64,000 nt of DNA. Source: Ostrinia nubilalis. Taxonomy: Eukaryota > Arthropoda > Insecta > Lepidoptera > Crambidae. Location: NCBI RefSeq assembly GCF_963855985.1, contig NC_087112.1, forward strand, positions 8,372,501-8,436,500, written 5' to 3'. Positions within the stretch are counted from its first letter, which is position 1, and the number at the start of each line of letters is the position of its first letter. Position numbers and translations under genes: made by a program. The notes under the pieces are model-generated. The model searched no databases and had not been told where the DNA came from. It saw only the letters and a program-made list of their open reading frames with translations. Shown in pieces: positions 30,626 to 41,321 of this stretch.

Positions 30626-30770
30626 AAGGTCGACCGACGACATCGTAAAGGTAGCAGGAAGGCGCTGGATGCAGGCCGCTACCAACCGGGCAACATGGAA
30701 AGCATTGGGGGAGGCCTATGTTCAGCAGTGGACGTCCTATGACTGAAATGATGATGATGATGATGATGAT
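30626..30770 (+). mobile_element. RTE-B 3' piece
   Basis: GGTCGACCGACGACATCGTA, AGCAGGAAGGCGCTGGATGC, CATGGAAAGCATTGGGGGAG and CAGTGGACGTCCTATGACTG, then (ATG)8-like tail. The translated tail reads R-WMQAATNRATWKALGEAYV. Confidence 0.8.
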
Positions 30771-30849
30771 ATAAATATGATTATGTAAGCAATGAAGGAG
30801 AGGTCTCCTTTAGACGAATAAGCAAGACCTTGGAGCTGGTCCCATTTTT

Positions 30850-31048
30850 CTTTCCCACCGCTGCAACTCCTGTGCAGCCAGGATCTAAAGCTTGACCGCC
30901 AATAAAACCCAACCAATGAAGGTCAAGTTTGTCCCGGGAAGTTAAACTGTCATTGGACCCGCCACGAAATTAATCAGAAGAACATAGGAGTAGTTCGGAG
31001 TTATGGTTCGACTTCCCTCCAGTGCAAAGCGGATGACAAGTGACGTGT
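30850..31048 (+). repeat. rep-S copy, long version
   Basis: CCACCGCTGCAACTCCTGTG, CAAGCTT-like junction, CAATAAAACCCAACCAATGA, GTTAAACTGTCATTGGACCC, AATTAATCAGAAGAACATAG and CCTCCAGTGCAAAGCGGATG. Together with 60398-60627 it defines the full unit of about 200 bp. Confidence 0.65.
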
Positions 31049-31054
31049 AGTCTG

Positions 31055-31155
31055 CCAGTTGATTGACGATCTAATGAAGGTCGCGGGAAGCATCTGGATA
31101 CACCAGTCATCATGGAAATCCTTCATGGAGAACTTTTTCCAGCAGTTGAAAGGAA
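31055..31155 (+). mobile_element. RTE-A 3' piece, decayed
   Basis: GACGATCTAATGAAGGTCGC, CATCATGGAAATCCTTCATG and TTTTTCCAGCAGTTGAA. Confidence 0.6.
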
Positions 31156-31556
31156 TTTGAAAAGACCAGTTTTTTTTAATAATATTTTAAACTTATTCCA
31201 GGGATTTTGCCCACAAATCTCAAACAACCGCCATATCATATAATATGTAGCTCTATGTGCCAGAGTTACAACACTTGGACGTTATAATGAATATGCATAT
31301 ACCGTTATTTGTGTCTCAGGTACCGCCTCTGAAATATATGATTTGTAGGGTTGCCATCTTTTGTTGATTTACTACAAAAGCATGTTATAGCATCCTTAAA
31401 TTGTCGTTGACGTTTTCTAAAGCAATGAAGTGATATGGTTACAAATTGTATAAGGTCATAAATATGCCCCTTATTAACCCTCCAATTAAATAATAATAAA
31501 AGTTTAGAAAAAGCTAAATATTTGCTTGTAACAACAGTCGATTGACGGAAACCTAT

Positions 31557-31711
31557 AATCATCATCATCATTTCAGCCATAGGACGTCCACTGCTGAACA
31601 TAACCTCCCCCAAAGATTTCCACATCGCCCGGTTTGTAGCGGCCTGCATCCAGCGCTTTCCTACTATCTTTATGAGGTTGCCGGTCTACCTTGAGGTTGG
31701 ACGTCCCTATG
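31557..31711 (-). mobile_element. RTE-B insertion with 13-bp TSD
   Basis: GACGGAAACCTAT (31544-31556) and GACGGGAACCTAT (31712-31724), one mismatch. (CAT)n tail, CAGCCATAGGACGTCCACTG and GGCCTGCATCCAGCGCTTTC. The minus strand begins with MQAATNRAMWKSLGE. Confidence 0.85.
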
Positions 31712-32038
31712 GACGGGAACCTATGGAATCCTCAAATCGGCTGTCCATGGGACACATTGCGACCAAAAAGTAACCATAATGCTCAAAAATTGTGTGGGAA
31801 CATGTGTAAGTAACTGTCTGACAACCCTCAACATTCGTATGAGTAGTGTAAGATGACGTCATGTATGCGAGTGAACTCCGTCCAAAATATCTCTGAGACT
31901 TGATTAAACTCAAAACTTACAAATATTTATGTCCTGGATTCCATCCCGGGAGTAAAGAGATGGATGCCATTTTATTATAAATTTTAAGGCTGAGTCAAAG
32001 TAAGATGGCGCACATCTTACTTTAACTTTGACAAACCT

Positions 32039-32084
32039 GTGACAGACAAAATTCCACGCGGGCGAATCCGCGGGCGGAAGCTAG
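32039..32084 (+). mobile_element. Hel-1 3' terminus
   Basis: GACAGACAAAATTCCACGCG, GGCGAATCCGCGGGCGGAAG, CTAG/T. Confidence 0.7.
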
Positions 32085-32432
32085 TTACTAATAAGTCAAG
32101 TTGTTTTCTAGTTATTTATTACCTCACCTTCTTTCAACCTTTTGCCTAATCCAATCGAAGACTCAGCAAATTGAAAAATAATCCAATTTTGCAAATAAAT
32201 AAACTAATACATCCAGTTTGTTATTCACTTCACTCTGAATACTGCTTACGTCTAAAAGCTGGGTAAACACTCCGTCTATTCTACAAACACCTCATACGAT
32301 TATCGACCTTATAAACAAGGATTATAAACTGTATTCGTGTGTACAAATGTTGAGAATAATTTAGGGTACCTCATCAGATGGACAAAGGACCATAATCACG
32401 ATATGAACGTAAAGTAGAAAGGGTCAGTATGA

Positions 32433-32494
32433 TAAGTCTCAAGGTATTCATTGACAAGTAAGGTAAGTCTCAAGGTATTCATTGACAAGTAAGG
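32433..32494 (+). repeat. Exact 31-bp tandem duplication
   Basis: TAAGTCTCAAGGTATTCATT... repeats without a mismatch at 32433-32463 and 32464-32494. Confidence 0.9.
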
Positions 32495-32573
32495 TATGTT
32501 ACATAAAAAAAATTATCTATGAATTTAATTTCATCAGACTGCGCTATTTCTATTTATTATTTATATTAATCCG

Positions 32574-32690
32574 CAGACAGTGGTGACTGAGTTTGTTGCA
32601 GCGCTTCTTCTCAGCACTTGCCAAATGTTGGTCTCGAAGCGCTGGTAGGGTAAAAAGATTATGAGACATGTAGAGGCTCCTTAAGAGCTA
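32574..32690 (+). mobile_element. LINE-P 3' UTR, decayed
   Basis: GTGGTGACTGAGTTTGTTGC, TTCTTCTCAGCACTTGCCAA, then a diverged tail. Confidence 0.6.
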
Positions 32691-32826
32691 AATATTTGAC
32701 GATTTGTAAGTACTATTTAAAAAGTCTATACAAATTAAGAAACTTTGACTTTTACTTCATTGGTATGAGAATTAGGATAGGATAGAATTATGAAGAAAAG
32801 CCTATAACTGAATATCTCCCGCCATT

Positions 32827-32945
32827 TCTTATCACCAGCCCATTTGTTGTCCCGAAGTTGTGGTAGGGCACGCTATATTTGGGACGTATCTAAGTGCTCT
32901 GTAAAGGGCCTTTATTCTAATAAATATTTTGATTTGATTTAGTTT
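32827..32945 (+). mobile_element. LINE-P 3' UTR
   Basis: CACCAGCCCATTTGTTGTCC, GTGGTAGGGCACGCTATATT, GGGACGTATCTAAGTGCTCT and an ATTTTGATTTGATTT tail. Confidence 0.6.
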
Positions 32946-33054
32946 AAATAAGGATTCAGAGGTGCCAATAACATACAAACCCAAGGGAACCAAAACTGTC
33001 AAGACGCCATGTATATTACGCTTTTTAAAGACCATAGAAATATTTTGTGTACGA

Positions 33055-33225
33055 GTGGCAACCACGGGCCGGAAGACGTACTGAGGGCAGGCCCCCCCTA
33101 GGTGGACCGACGATCTGGTGAAGGTCGCGGGAGGTGCCTGGATGCCGGCGGCGCAGGACTAGTAATTTTGGAAATCCTTGAGGGAGGCCTTTGTCCAGCA
33201 GTGGACGTCATTTGGCTGAAACGAA
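33055..33225 (+). mobile_element. RTE-A C-terminus
   Basis: CAACCACGGGCCGGAAGACG, GGTGGACCGACGATCTGGTG, GCGGCGCAGGACTAG and GTGGACGTCATTTGGCTGAA. The AGGACTAG change creates an in-frame stop where QDR is usual. It runs into the 27-bp tandem at 33222. Confidence 0.8.
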
Positions 33226-33275
33226 GAATGTAATGTTTGCACATCATTCGAAGAATGTAATGTTTGCACATCATT
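33222..33275 (+). repeat. Exact 27-bp tandem duplication at LINE end
   Basis: CGAAGAATGTAATGTTTGCA... at 33222-33248 and 33249-33275, then CGAAG again. The unit begins with the CGAAG of the RTE-A 3' terminus. Confidence 0.85.
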
Positions 33276-33705
33276 CGAAGTCCTACTGCTTTCATATACG
33301 TTGTGATAGAAACTTATCTATTGAATCGGCAAGAAACTAAAGCCCGTATTTGCTATTCAGTTATGGATAAACATTTGAAAAGGGTAGGTGCGGGAGAAAT
33401 GTATCAACGTATTGGAATCTTCGTATAAACATAATGACTGTTTAATATTATACAATAATACAAAATAAAAGTTATTGGTTGAAATGGTTTACCGAAAAAG
33501 TGACATCAAGGGTTCGTATTGTTATTTAATTGTTATACAAAATGCATGGGAAAACGCGATTTTATGACCACAAAAGTATGTCAATTGATTGCTGATTGTT
33601 GCAAATACCCATTTGAGTACCTAGTTATTTATATTTTTGACAGCATAGTGAGTGAGTTTTTAAAACTAAGGTAAACTTAACTCTAAACAAAATAAAAATA
33701 TAAAC
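33276..33705. other. No gene; AT-rich
   Basis: No feature supported. Confidence 0.4.
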
Positions 33706-33774
33706 TTATTTATTACTCAAAAATAAAAGTGTGTCCAAAGAGGCGAGGATGCTGGCTGCATTTCCTCGCTGAAT
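33706..33774 (-). mobile_element. LINE ORF2 C-terminal fragment
   Basis: The minus strand encodes IQRGNAASILASLDTLLFLS then NK-stop; the IQRGNAASI motif is a LINE C-terminal signature in Lepidoptera. Only about 23 codons remain. Confidence 0.6.
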
Positions 33775-33819
33775 AAGAATACTAAGCATAGCCAATTAAT
33801 AGTTTCGTTCCTTTCTATA

Positions 33820-34082
33820 CAGGGTGTTAGGTAAATGGGTTTATGAGCCGACACTAGCCCATGTTAACTTGGGCATATAAATGGTATGGTGAAGTCAGAA
33901 AATTGATATCTTCATTTTAATTATTTTAATTTTCATACGAATCGGATTTTATAAAATTTATTTTGAATGAAAATTAAAAAAAATAAAATTATGATATCAA
34001 ATTTCTGACTTCACCATACCATTTATATGCCCATGTTAACATGGGCTAGTGTCGGCTCATATACCCATTTACTAACACCCTG
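33820..34082. mobile_element. MITE-T copy 2
   Basis: 263 bp between TA dinucleotides (33818-33819, 34083-34084). Same ends and arms as 18016, with scattered substitutions (TTAACTTGGGCA in the left arm) and one base lost near the right end (TTTACTAACACC). Confidence 0.85.
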
Positions 34083-34417
34083 TATAAATATTAGTATATT
34101 AGTACAAAAAATACTAATATTCCCGATAACCCCTCCAGATAAGCAAAATATAGGTAGTTATGCTAGTTTTAAAAGTAGGTTAACCTCAATTAAATAGCGG
34201 TCGACGGGGGTCGAGTATTCACCAATAGATCTTATTCATATAAAAATTTGTCGTTTAACGCCAAGATTAAGCTGTCACGATCAAGATTTTGTTTGTTCAA
34301 GAGGTATGAAATTACAGAAGAGGGATTACTCAGTCAGGAGAGTTTTATTAGAAATTCTGAAGAAAGAAATCGTACCTCATTGTGTGCTCGATCAAAGGAA
34401 TTTAATTTGCCTTCAAG
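34083..34417. other. No gene; possible 5' UTR
   Basis: Sequence upstream of the candidate exon at 34418. An initiator-like TCAGT lies at about 34331; no TATA box at the right distance. Confidence 0.2.
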
Positions 34418-34457
34418 ATGAGTCGTGTGAAAACATTGTCCTCATCACTGTTGTCGG
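34418..34457 (+). CDS. Candidate first coding exon with splice donor
   Basis: CAAGATGAG gives a fair Kozak context (A at -3). ATG begins MSRVKTLSSSLLS and the frame is cut at G/GTAAGT (donor at 34458), a near-consensus splice site. Without splicing the frame reaches a stop a few codons later. Thirteen residues are too few to identify and no matching downstream exon was found, so this may be coincidence. Confidence 0.15.
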
Positions 34458-34670
34458 GTAAGTTTAGTGGATAAAAATGGTAATTGGTATTTCGGTTAAA
34501 TGAATTCTTTAGTAGTTAGTGATAATAACGGAAACTTAACTAACTACAGGTTATTTCTAAAAAAAGGATGATTAATTAGATCAAAAAAATAATATTTTTA
34601 GATGAGAATTCATCATGGATAGTATTCAAGGTGAGAGGGGAGGTTCGGCTAATTGGGTACACTTGACATT

Positions 34671-34728
34671 TGTTGTTTTTTTTTATGTGACAGGAGGCAA
34701 ACGAGCAGACGGATCACCTGATGGTATC
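34671..34728 (-). mobile_element. LINE 3' tail
   Basis: The plus strand shows a T-run and then TATGTGACAGGAGGCAAACG and GGATCACCTGATGG. Reversed, this is the CCATCAGGTGATCC...GTCACATAAAA tail typical of lepidopteran LINEs. Confidence 0.6.
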
Positions 34729-37025
34729 ACATTACATAAAATACTATTTTTCAGTGCTTAAAAATAAAATCCCTAAATTGTAAAATGTATTCAAATAAAA
34801 AAGTGCTGCTTTACGTGTAAGAAGTAAAACTACTAAAAATTTTTGTACATTTACTACTCAATGTTTTGATAAATCCTGTATTATGTTTCTATTGAATTTG
34901 CTACCTACTTTATTATACCACAAGCAACAAATGACTTTCCCACCGCAGTGCCCGCTATCCAAATTTATCGCCCGTATTTCACACAGCAATTTCGGTTATC
35001 AATAAATCCTAAAAAACACCCCACTCAATAACACGTGACAAATAAGTCATACACACGGCTGGCGAGTTCGGCGAGCGATAGCTAGATGACGGCATTCGTC
35101 ACCTGGGAGCGATAGATCACGTTTCACTTTTTCAGGGGACGGGACATACGGGCGAAACGTTTGACGAACTTAAAATTAATTTTATTGTGTCGGTAATCGG
35201 TATGAAACTCTTAAAAACTATTGCAAGTATGAATTATCTGCGACCTTATGTCAAATCAGTATTTTATATTAATGACAGATACTGCACTCTATTGTTAGAA
35301 TCTAAGAAGGAATACAAGACTTTTTCGGAGTGGCGGGATCTCTTTTATTTTATGATACAAGATACAAACATTCCAAATAATGATTTTTATCAATAAAACA
35401 TTGCTGTTACAGACAGTCCTTATAATAAATAACATAACATCTGCATATCAATGTAGGTACAAACTAGGAATGGGTTTTCAAAGTTTTTTTCATAATTATT
35501 TAACTAAAAGAAAACAAGTTAAGTTAAAATAAGTTTTGCAACTTAAGTTAACCAAACTTCACAACTGTAAACACGAAGGCAACTCCACGTGACAAATAGT
35601 ACACCGTTACAACAACATCGGACTACAAAATCGCTCTTACCCGTCATATTGTTGGTCCAAATACACCCGAATTTCGCCAAGATCTCAACCGAGATTAGGA
35701 TATTGGCCCTTTACTTAAATTCCCCCATTTTGAGGGTTACGGTAGCTAGGAATGCGATGTGTTTGCTCTCTCAAATTGGTCGATTATTCGCAAGGCTTGC
35801 CATCCGATTCGACCGTATTTTCCGCGTAATAGATGTTTGTTATGAAAAATAGTGTCGGTAAAAGTTTTGATATTTTTGCTTGTAAAAATGTGTATTTACT
35901 GCTATAAAATATGGGAAATAAATCGCCAAAGGTTATAACGTGATGCTGCATCCAAAAACAAATATATGGTTCGATATTTCAGTTCGTTGGTTAACAAACG
36001 TTTAAAATTAACCGTTTATTTTAAACTTTATTGCACAAATTAGTGAAAAAAAGATGAATGAAAAGATAAGCTTAAATATTAAAATCATCATAAATGTCAG
36101 TAAACATTTGAGTAGTGTGGAAAACCGCGTAATGACTATCATCATTTGTTAATGATTTCAGTAATTTGATTAATTAAGAGACCACTAGCGCTGTCATAGT
36201 ACTATCTATAATATTCAGTAAAGTTTGATCAATTGTAGGATACAGTCCATTAATCTTTAAACGTACTTACAATTATAATAAAGACATATTTCTACCCCGA
36301 CATTATTAACATCACAAAATTAGCATAAAAGCATATGTTTCAATTCCCATTCGTAGTCCATAAATTATCGTTTTGTCAATTCAATTTGTAATAACAATAA
36401 TTTCGTATTAAACCGGCATTAGTATCTTTGACAGACGACGCCGCCATTTTTATTTGACCTCTCTGCTATAAGCAATATCCTCCTTAGCAACAGTTTTGAC
36501 AAATGCTCGGAGGGGAGAGGGGGGTCAAGGGCTCTGGTCGTTTTTCTGTACAATGGGCTTGCTATGTGATATACGGGGGAGTTTTATTTAATATCGTGTT
36601 ATTGATTTATAGGTATCAGGACAACGCAGATGGATTACGTAGGTTTTCTTAGCGTTCGATAAAATTATTGATTCATGAAATCTGTAGGAATAAAAGCTAA
36701 TCTTTATATGGACAATCTTAATAATAGTTTGATTTTGTATTGCTTTACGTAAGCTCATCTCCAAAGAGCTCAGAAGAGCATAAACGATAAGTTTTTTCTT
36801 CCGGACTTTTTTTACTGTAACTGACATCTTATCAAATGTTTTATTTACTAGCTTTCAGAAAAGAAATTAAGTAAAATTAATTAATTTGGTAATTTTAAAG
36901 CGTTACAAAAATATTATGTTTTTAATCACGCCCTTTCCTGTTCGTGTGTGTTGGTTATAAAATAGAATAACCATATTTTTACAGAAAAAATTGATAATTT
37001 TTATGCTTTAGTGACAACAACTTTA
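34729..37025. other. Repeat-poor 2.3 kb, no supported gene
   Basis: The longest stretch without a recognised mobile element. 35040-35170 is locally CpG-rich (GCGAGTTCGGCGAGCGATAG) and contains TGACGGCATTCGTCA. Non-ATG frames at 35187-35396 and 35589-35852 have no recognisable motif. 36437 has GCCGCCATTTT (YY1-like) and 36511-36531 a G-rich run. It could be conserved non-coding sequence. Confidence 0.35.
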
Positions 37026-37037
37026 TAAAATTATATG

Positions 37038-37075
37038 TCGTTGGTGTATCTTTTTCAATGAATAAATAATCAACT
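37038..37075 (+). mobile_element. Retroelement 3' tail
   Basis: GTTGGTGTATCTTTTTCAATG then AATAAATAA, also seen at 62948. Confidence 0.4.
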
Positions 37076-37264
37076 TTTCAAAGTATAAAATGAAGAAAAG
37101 AAAACTGAGCCTACGGGGTGTGTTTACACTGTGGCGTTATTGATTTATAGCTATGAGTGAGCGTTGGCCCATATTGGCCCGTTCTCCCCAAATTGTGTAG
37201 TGACGGTAGGGCTTCGCTTTTTGTTCGCCAGGAGGTGATTTAAGAGTGAAATGGGCCTTTTATA

Positions 37265-37530
37265 CAGGGTGTTAGGTAAATGGGTATATGAGCCGACTCT
37301 AGCCCATGTTAACATGGTCATATAAATGGTATGGTGAAGTCAGAAAATTGATATCTTCATTTTAATTATTTTAATTTTCATACAAATCGGATTTTATAAA
37401 ATTTATTTTGTATGAAAATTAAAAAAAAAAAAAAATGATGATATCAAATTTCTGACTTCACCATACCATTTATATGACCATGTTAACATGGGCTAGAGTC
37501 GGCTCATATACCCATTTACCTAACACCCTG
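37265..37530. mobile_element. MITE-T copy 3
   Basis: 266 bp between TA dinucleotides (37263-37264, 37531-37532). It carries the paired variant GACTCTAGCCC/GGGCTAGAGTC in both arms, so the arms still match each other where they differ from the other copies. Confidence 0.85.
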
Positions 37531-37697
37531 TAGAGCATTTGTAAGCCTACAGTAGTTTCGTATATGAAGATGTGAAATAAAATTGAAGTCTATGAAGCGG
37601 TGGTAGAACGGATGGATATTAAAAAATGCACGTTCGCATTACTGATTTATTATTGAAAAATTTTTATTTTAATAGTGCGTAAGTAGTTAAATCAATT

Positions 37698-37722
37698 GGT
37701 ATGATGATGATGATGATGATGA
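37698..37722 (+). repeat. (ATG)n microsatellite
   Basis: GTATGATGATGATGATGATG...: possibly a LINE tail whose body is lost. Confidence 0.7.
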
Positions 37723-38316
37723 CATTAATTACTTAACATACTTATTGATATTTGTCAAAAATATGTTTTTTCACTAAATTAAGTGCTTAAGGATGAAGCG
37801 TCACGCTTTGAAGACTTTCATACTCTTTTTAACCGTCTTTAAGAAAAGGAGGAGGCTCTATGTTAACGTGTGTGTTTTGACAACTGGTATCACATACATG
37901 TCAAACTTTAAAGCATGAAACATGACAACTTCAGACCTCTCACAGGTTTAAGTTTACCTCTGAAACACGCAATCATAATTTCTTCGACAGCCATATTTGA
38001 TTCAAGCCTGAAAGGTTCCGAACATGCAATGAAAACAGATTTGATTTTTCAATCTGTGTGTCGCCGAGAAAGCAAAACGTATTTGATGTCTTTTACTATT
38101 AAATTAATTGGTGCTGTCGTCAATCAACTCACTGAACCCAGACTCGAAGGATCTCATTGTTTCCGCGAAAACGCCACCGTGAACCTTTTAAGGTCGATTC
38201 AGACATCAGTGAAGTCACAGTTCCGGCACAGTACCAGCACTGAGCAAAGTATTCTCTCATACATGCTCTATGAACGCATCTACTGACACTGAAGCATCGG
38301 CCGAACCAAGGCGTTT

Positions 38317-38578
38317 AGTCTGCGTCCGCAATAGCGTGCACGGTGGCGATCATTGCGCGTGCGAATGTTCTTCACACTGCGGTGTTCACGTTATAGACGA
38401 AAAAAAAACCGCCACTGTAAATTTAGGAATGTCATAATAACAAGCGCGATATGATCGCCACCATCTGCATCAGACGCCGCGACCAATGACAGGACACGTC
38501 AATGTAAACACATTGCTACAAGTTCGTATTGTACATGACATCTGATCGCCACCGTGCACGCTATCGCGGACGCAGACT
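38317..38578. mobile_element. Inner MITE with 36-bp inverted ends
   Basis: Arms 38317-38352 and 38543-38578 (AGTCTGCGTCCGCAATAGCG...) differ at one base. 262 bp. The 3' side includes CAATGACAGGACACGTCAATG. TSD ambiguous. It lies inside the 38191-38823 element and so is younger. Confidence 0.85.
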
Positions 38579-38656
38579 GTTCGCGTTGATTTGGCTGAAG
38601 CTTGAGAGCACTGAGTCGTCACTGACACTGATAAGTGGGGATCGGTTCATAGATAT

Positions 38657-38770
38657 TTTTTAAATGCATAACAAGCGAGGTATTTGACCGCAATCGCACC
38701 TTGTGTTAAGTGAGATGCAGTCTAGAATGGTACATTTATCTGCCCTGTAAGTGCCTATTCACTATCGCCT
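38657..38770 (-). mobile_element. LINE-J 3' tail
   Basis: AATGCATAACAAG, TATTTGACCGCAATCGCACC, TTAAGTGAGATGCAGTCTAG and GTAAGTGCCTATTCACTATC: the reverse of 25133-25250. Confidence 0.7.
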
Positions 38771-39318
38771 TTAGCCCTGTATCAGACGGAACAGTGACTT
38801 CACTTATAAGTGTGAATCGACCTTTAACCTTTTACCCGGAAGCAAACAAGAAAGGGGAGGTTGGGCCAAATTGAATAACGTCTCTGTATGATGTATAACC
38901 CAACAAATGTCAGGGTAAAAATTATTTGATGTGAAACAATATTTATAGGTGCTTTTTGGTACGGGGATTTGCACTTCTTGTTTTAGAATTTATTTTATGT
39001 TCATATAGTCGAGGGGATTAGCTTGTTAAAAGTCATAAAAGGTCTTTAGCTAGATCCAATTTAGGTCTGGTTTAAATTCACCAAATTAGTTTTGTGCTCG
39101 AAAATGTAGAAAAATAAAAGTTCAGTAATTTTATTGTCAGTACGTAAGTAAGATGGTTTGTAAACAACAACAACAAAGACCGAATTGTTTTTTCTTTTAT
39201 AAATTCATTACAAACGAGTAAAATAATAAACTCACTCATAAAACTCATTTATATTTTGTTAGTAAGTAGGCTTTTATTAAAAATTAAAAAAAAAACAGTC
39301 TGAGAACCTTCCACCAGC

Positions 39319-39422
39319 AGGCCTAAGATGCGCGCCGTGATACCTTTTATCGACGTCAAAATGATGGGCAAAATCGATAAAATGGCGTGATAACCGCTTA
39401 TCGCGGCGCGCATCTTAGGCCT
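39319..39422. mobile_element. Short MITE with 18-bp perfect ends
   Basis: AGGCCTAAGATGCGCGCC and its exact reverse complement enclose about 104 bp. A related, more diverged copy is at 58512-58623. Confidence 0.8.
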
Positions 39423-40030
39423 ACAGATCTTACACTTATTTGGCAGTGAAAATAAATTAATTCTACAAATGTACCATCAAAAGAAACCCACATTTTGGAC
39501 GGTGCCACCGGAATGAAAGTCTGAATCTGCTTCTTCTTTCCAGTTTAACCAACGTTATCTGAAATTAAACTGGAGCCCTATTGTCTTCGCAAATTAACTC
39601 TTGAGGGTCCATAAGAATGTCAAGTGACAGCCGCTGATAAGTTGCCACTGTACAGCCAATAGCTGTATAAGAATTACACATCGATTTTCGACCTTAACTC
39701 AAAGGAGTAAGGTTCAAATTGGGAAAAAAAGTTTGCAGTTAAGCTAAAGGGGTGGTTTCGAGTTTAACATATAAAACAAATCAAGACAAGTGAATGAAAT
39801 TAAGTGTCTGGCTCGGTTTCACGATTTTCAGTTCGTAATTAGTTTTTAGACGACACTGAAGGGTGTCTATTGTTTCAAATCTGTACCTAATTGTACAAAA
39901 TGGCTGAATTTTAATTACTTTAGAAACTGCGTCGCATTACTAGTAAACACTCGAATTAACGCGACACTATTATGATCTTAAGTAATATAATTACTTTTTG
40001 AATTTCCCTGATGACCTTTCGATGGGTTAC
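39423..40030. other. No gene; nothing recognised
   Basis: No feature supported. Confidence 0.4.
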
Positions 40031-40037
40031 GGGAACA

Positions 40038-40115
40038 TTCCCACCTCTCGTTCCCACCGCTGCAACTCCTATGTAGCTAGGATCTACAGCTATGTCACCA
40101 ATAAAATGCCTGAAG
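40038..40115 (+). repeat. rep-S fragment
   Basis: TTCCCACCTCTCGTTCCCAC, GCTGCAACTCCTATGTAGCT and AGGATCTACAGC. Confidence 0.6.
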
Positions 40116-40489
40116 GCATATAATATATGTCACCGTAAAATTGTGAATTTCGTCAGATTTTATAACCTAACCTAACCCACTGTTAGTTTACAATCTAACG
40201 CGTTATATTATAAACTGACAGAGTTCAAAATTTCACGTAGACATATGTTCAATGTTCATTACCATCAGTAGCTGTATAAAGTTTTAAGTAAGTATTTAAC
40301 TTTTTAATTTAACATGATGAACTCAAAAACTGATTTACCTTGATAATACCGCATTTGTATGTTCTTGAGGAATCTTATATGAAAATCAGTACATACCTGT
40401 AACAAAAAAGAAAATAATTAAGTAAAGAAAGTCACAAAAAAGGAACAACTACTACTGGCTCAGTGGGCCCAGTCGCTGGAAGAAAAAAT

Positions 40490-40550
40490 ATTTAAAAATT
40501 CAAACCCGCGACTTGGCCAGTGGACCAAGCTAAGAAGGGACTCTTAGAGT
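40490..40550 (-). repeat. tRNA-like SINE relic
   Basis: AATTCAAACCCGCGACTTGG resembles a reverse B-box, then CCAGTGGACCAAGCT; weak. Confidence 0.35.
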
Positions 40551-40846
40551 CTTCACTCAATAAATTATTTGTAAAAAAACAACATTAAATATAACCTACT
40601 CCACATATCGTTATTTATTTAGCTACATTACCTGTCTTATTCTATACGAGTATATTATTATCTTATTCAGCCAGAATACATCATGTCAGTTTGTGGAAGT
40701 TCATTCAAGTGGTTTCCACGTGGTGCGGGGTAACTTCAAAATAAGGTTTCAGTAACTAATAAATATTTCACTAAGCCTAACGCTGCTTGTGTAAGGCTCC
40801 GCGCACATTAACGCGATGAGAAAGAAATTGAGGTTTTAATAAGTAA

Positions 40847-41075
40847 TTAGCTTTCCGCCCGCGGCTTCGCCCGCGTGCAATTTTGTCTGTCACAGAAATA
40901 CTTTATCGCGCGCGTCCCTGTTTCAAAAACCGGGATAAAAACTATCCTATGTCCTTTCCCGGGACTCAAACTATCTCTATACCAAATTTCATCAAAATCG
41001 GTTCAGTGGTTTAGGCGTGAAAGAGAGACAGACAGACAGACAGTTACTTTCGCATTTATAATATTATAGTATAGA
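40847..41075 (-). mobile_element. Hel-1 Helitron, terminus mutated to TTAG
   Basis: Same order as 3788 and 10508. On the plus strand the 3' end reads TTAG where CTAG is expected (40847-40850). A (CAGA)3-4 array lies at 41028-41042. High identity to the 10508 copy. Confidence 0.85.
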
Positions 41076-41114
41076 TATCCAATGACAAGATACGACTATG
41101 GGATGACGGATCTT

Positions 41115-41205
41115 TTCAAGACGAGAGTGAATAAGCACTTACAGACAGATATGTACCATCATAGACTGCATCTCATTTAACACCAGGTGCGATTGCGGTC
41201 AAAAG
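41115..41205 (+). mobile_element. LINE-J 3' tail
   Basis: GAGAGTGAATAAGCACTTAC, ATCATAGACTGCATCTCATT and GGTGCGATTGCGGTCAAA; the A-tail has decayed. Confidence 0.7.
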
Positions 41206-41321
41206 ACTTCTCTAAAAATACTTCGTACTAGAGCTGAAAAGTCAATAAGATTTCATCAACTAACTATAAAAGTAAGCAATTACTTTAAAAATATTGTAAC
41301 ATTACAAATCAGAAGCCCAAT

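Larger units (their letters stand above)
38191..38823. mobile_element. Host fold-back element, TTA-flanked, with two nested insertions
   Basis: Ends AGGTCGATTCAGACATCAGT and (reversed) AGGTCGATTCACACTTATAA, continuing to GTGAAGTCAC and GTTCC. TTA at 38188-38190 and 38824-38826 fits a PIF/Harbinger-type TSD. The interior arms also pair (CTATGAAC, ACTGACACTGA). It is split by an inner MITE (38317-38578) and a LINE-J tail (38657-38770). A 123-codon frame (37915-38286) runs into its left end by chance. Confidence 0.7.

Noticed and set aside
35187..35852. Frames of 69 and 87 codons in the repeat-poor stretch
   Set aside because: Both depend on GTG starts, not used in insect nuclear genes, and have no recognisable domain.
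36509..36535. Second G-rich tract as a quadruplex
   Set aside because: Only three runs of three or more Gs; falls short of the usual pattern.
37915..38286. 123-codon ATG frame
   Set aside because: Its last third is the left arm of the fold-back element at 38191; no motif in the rest.
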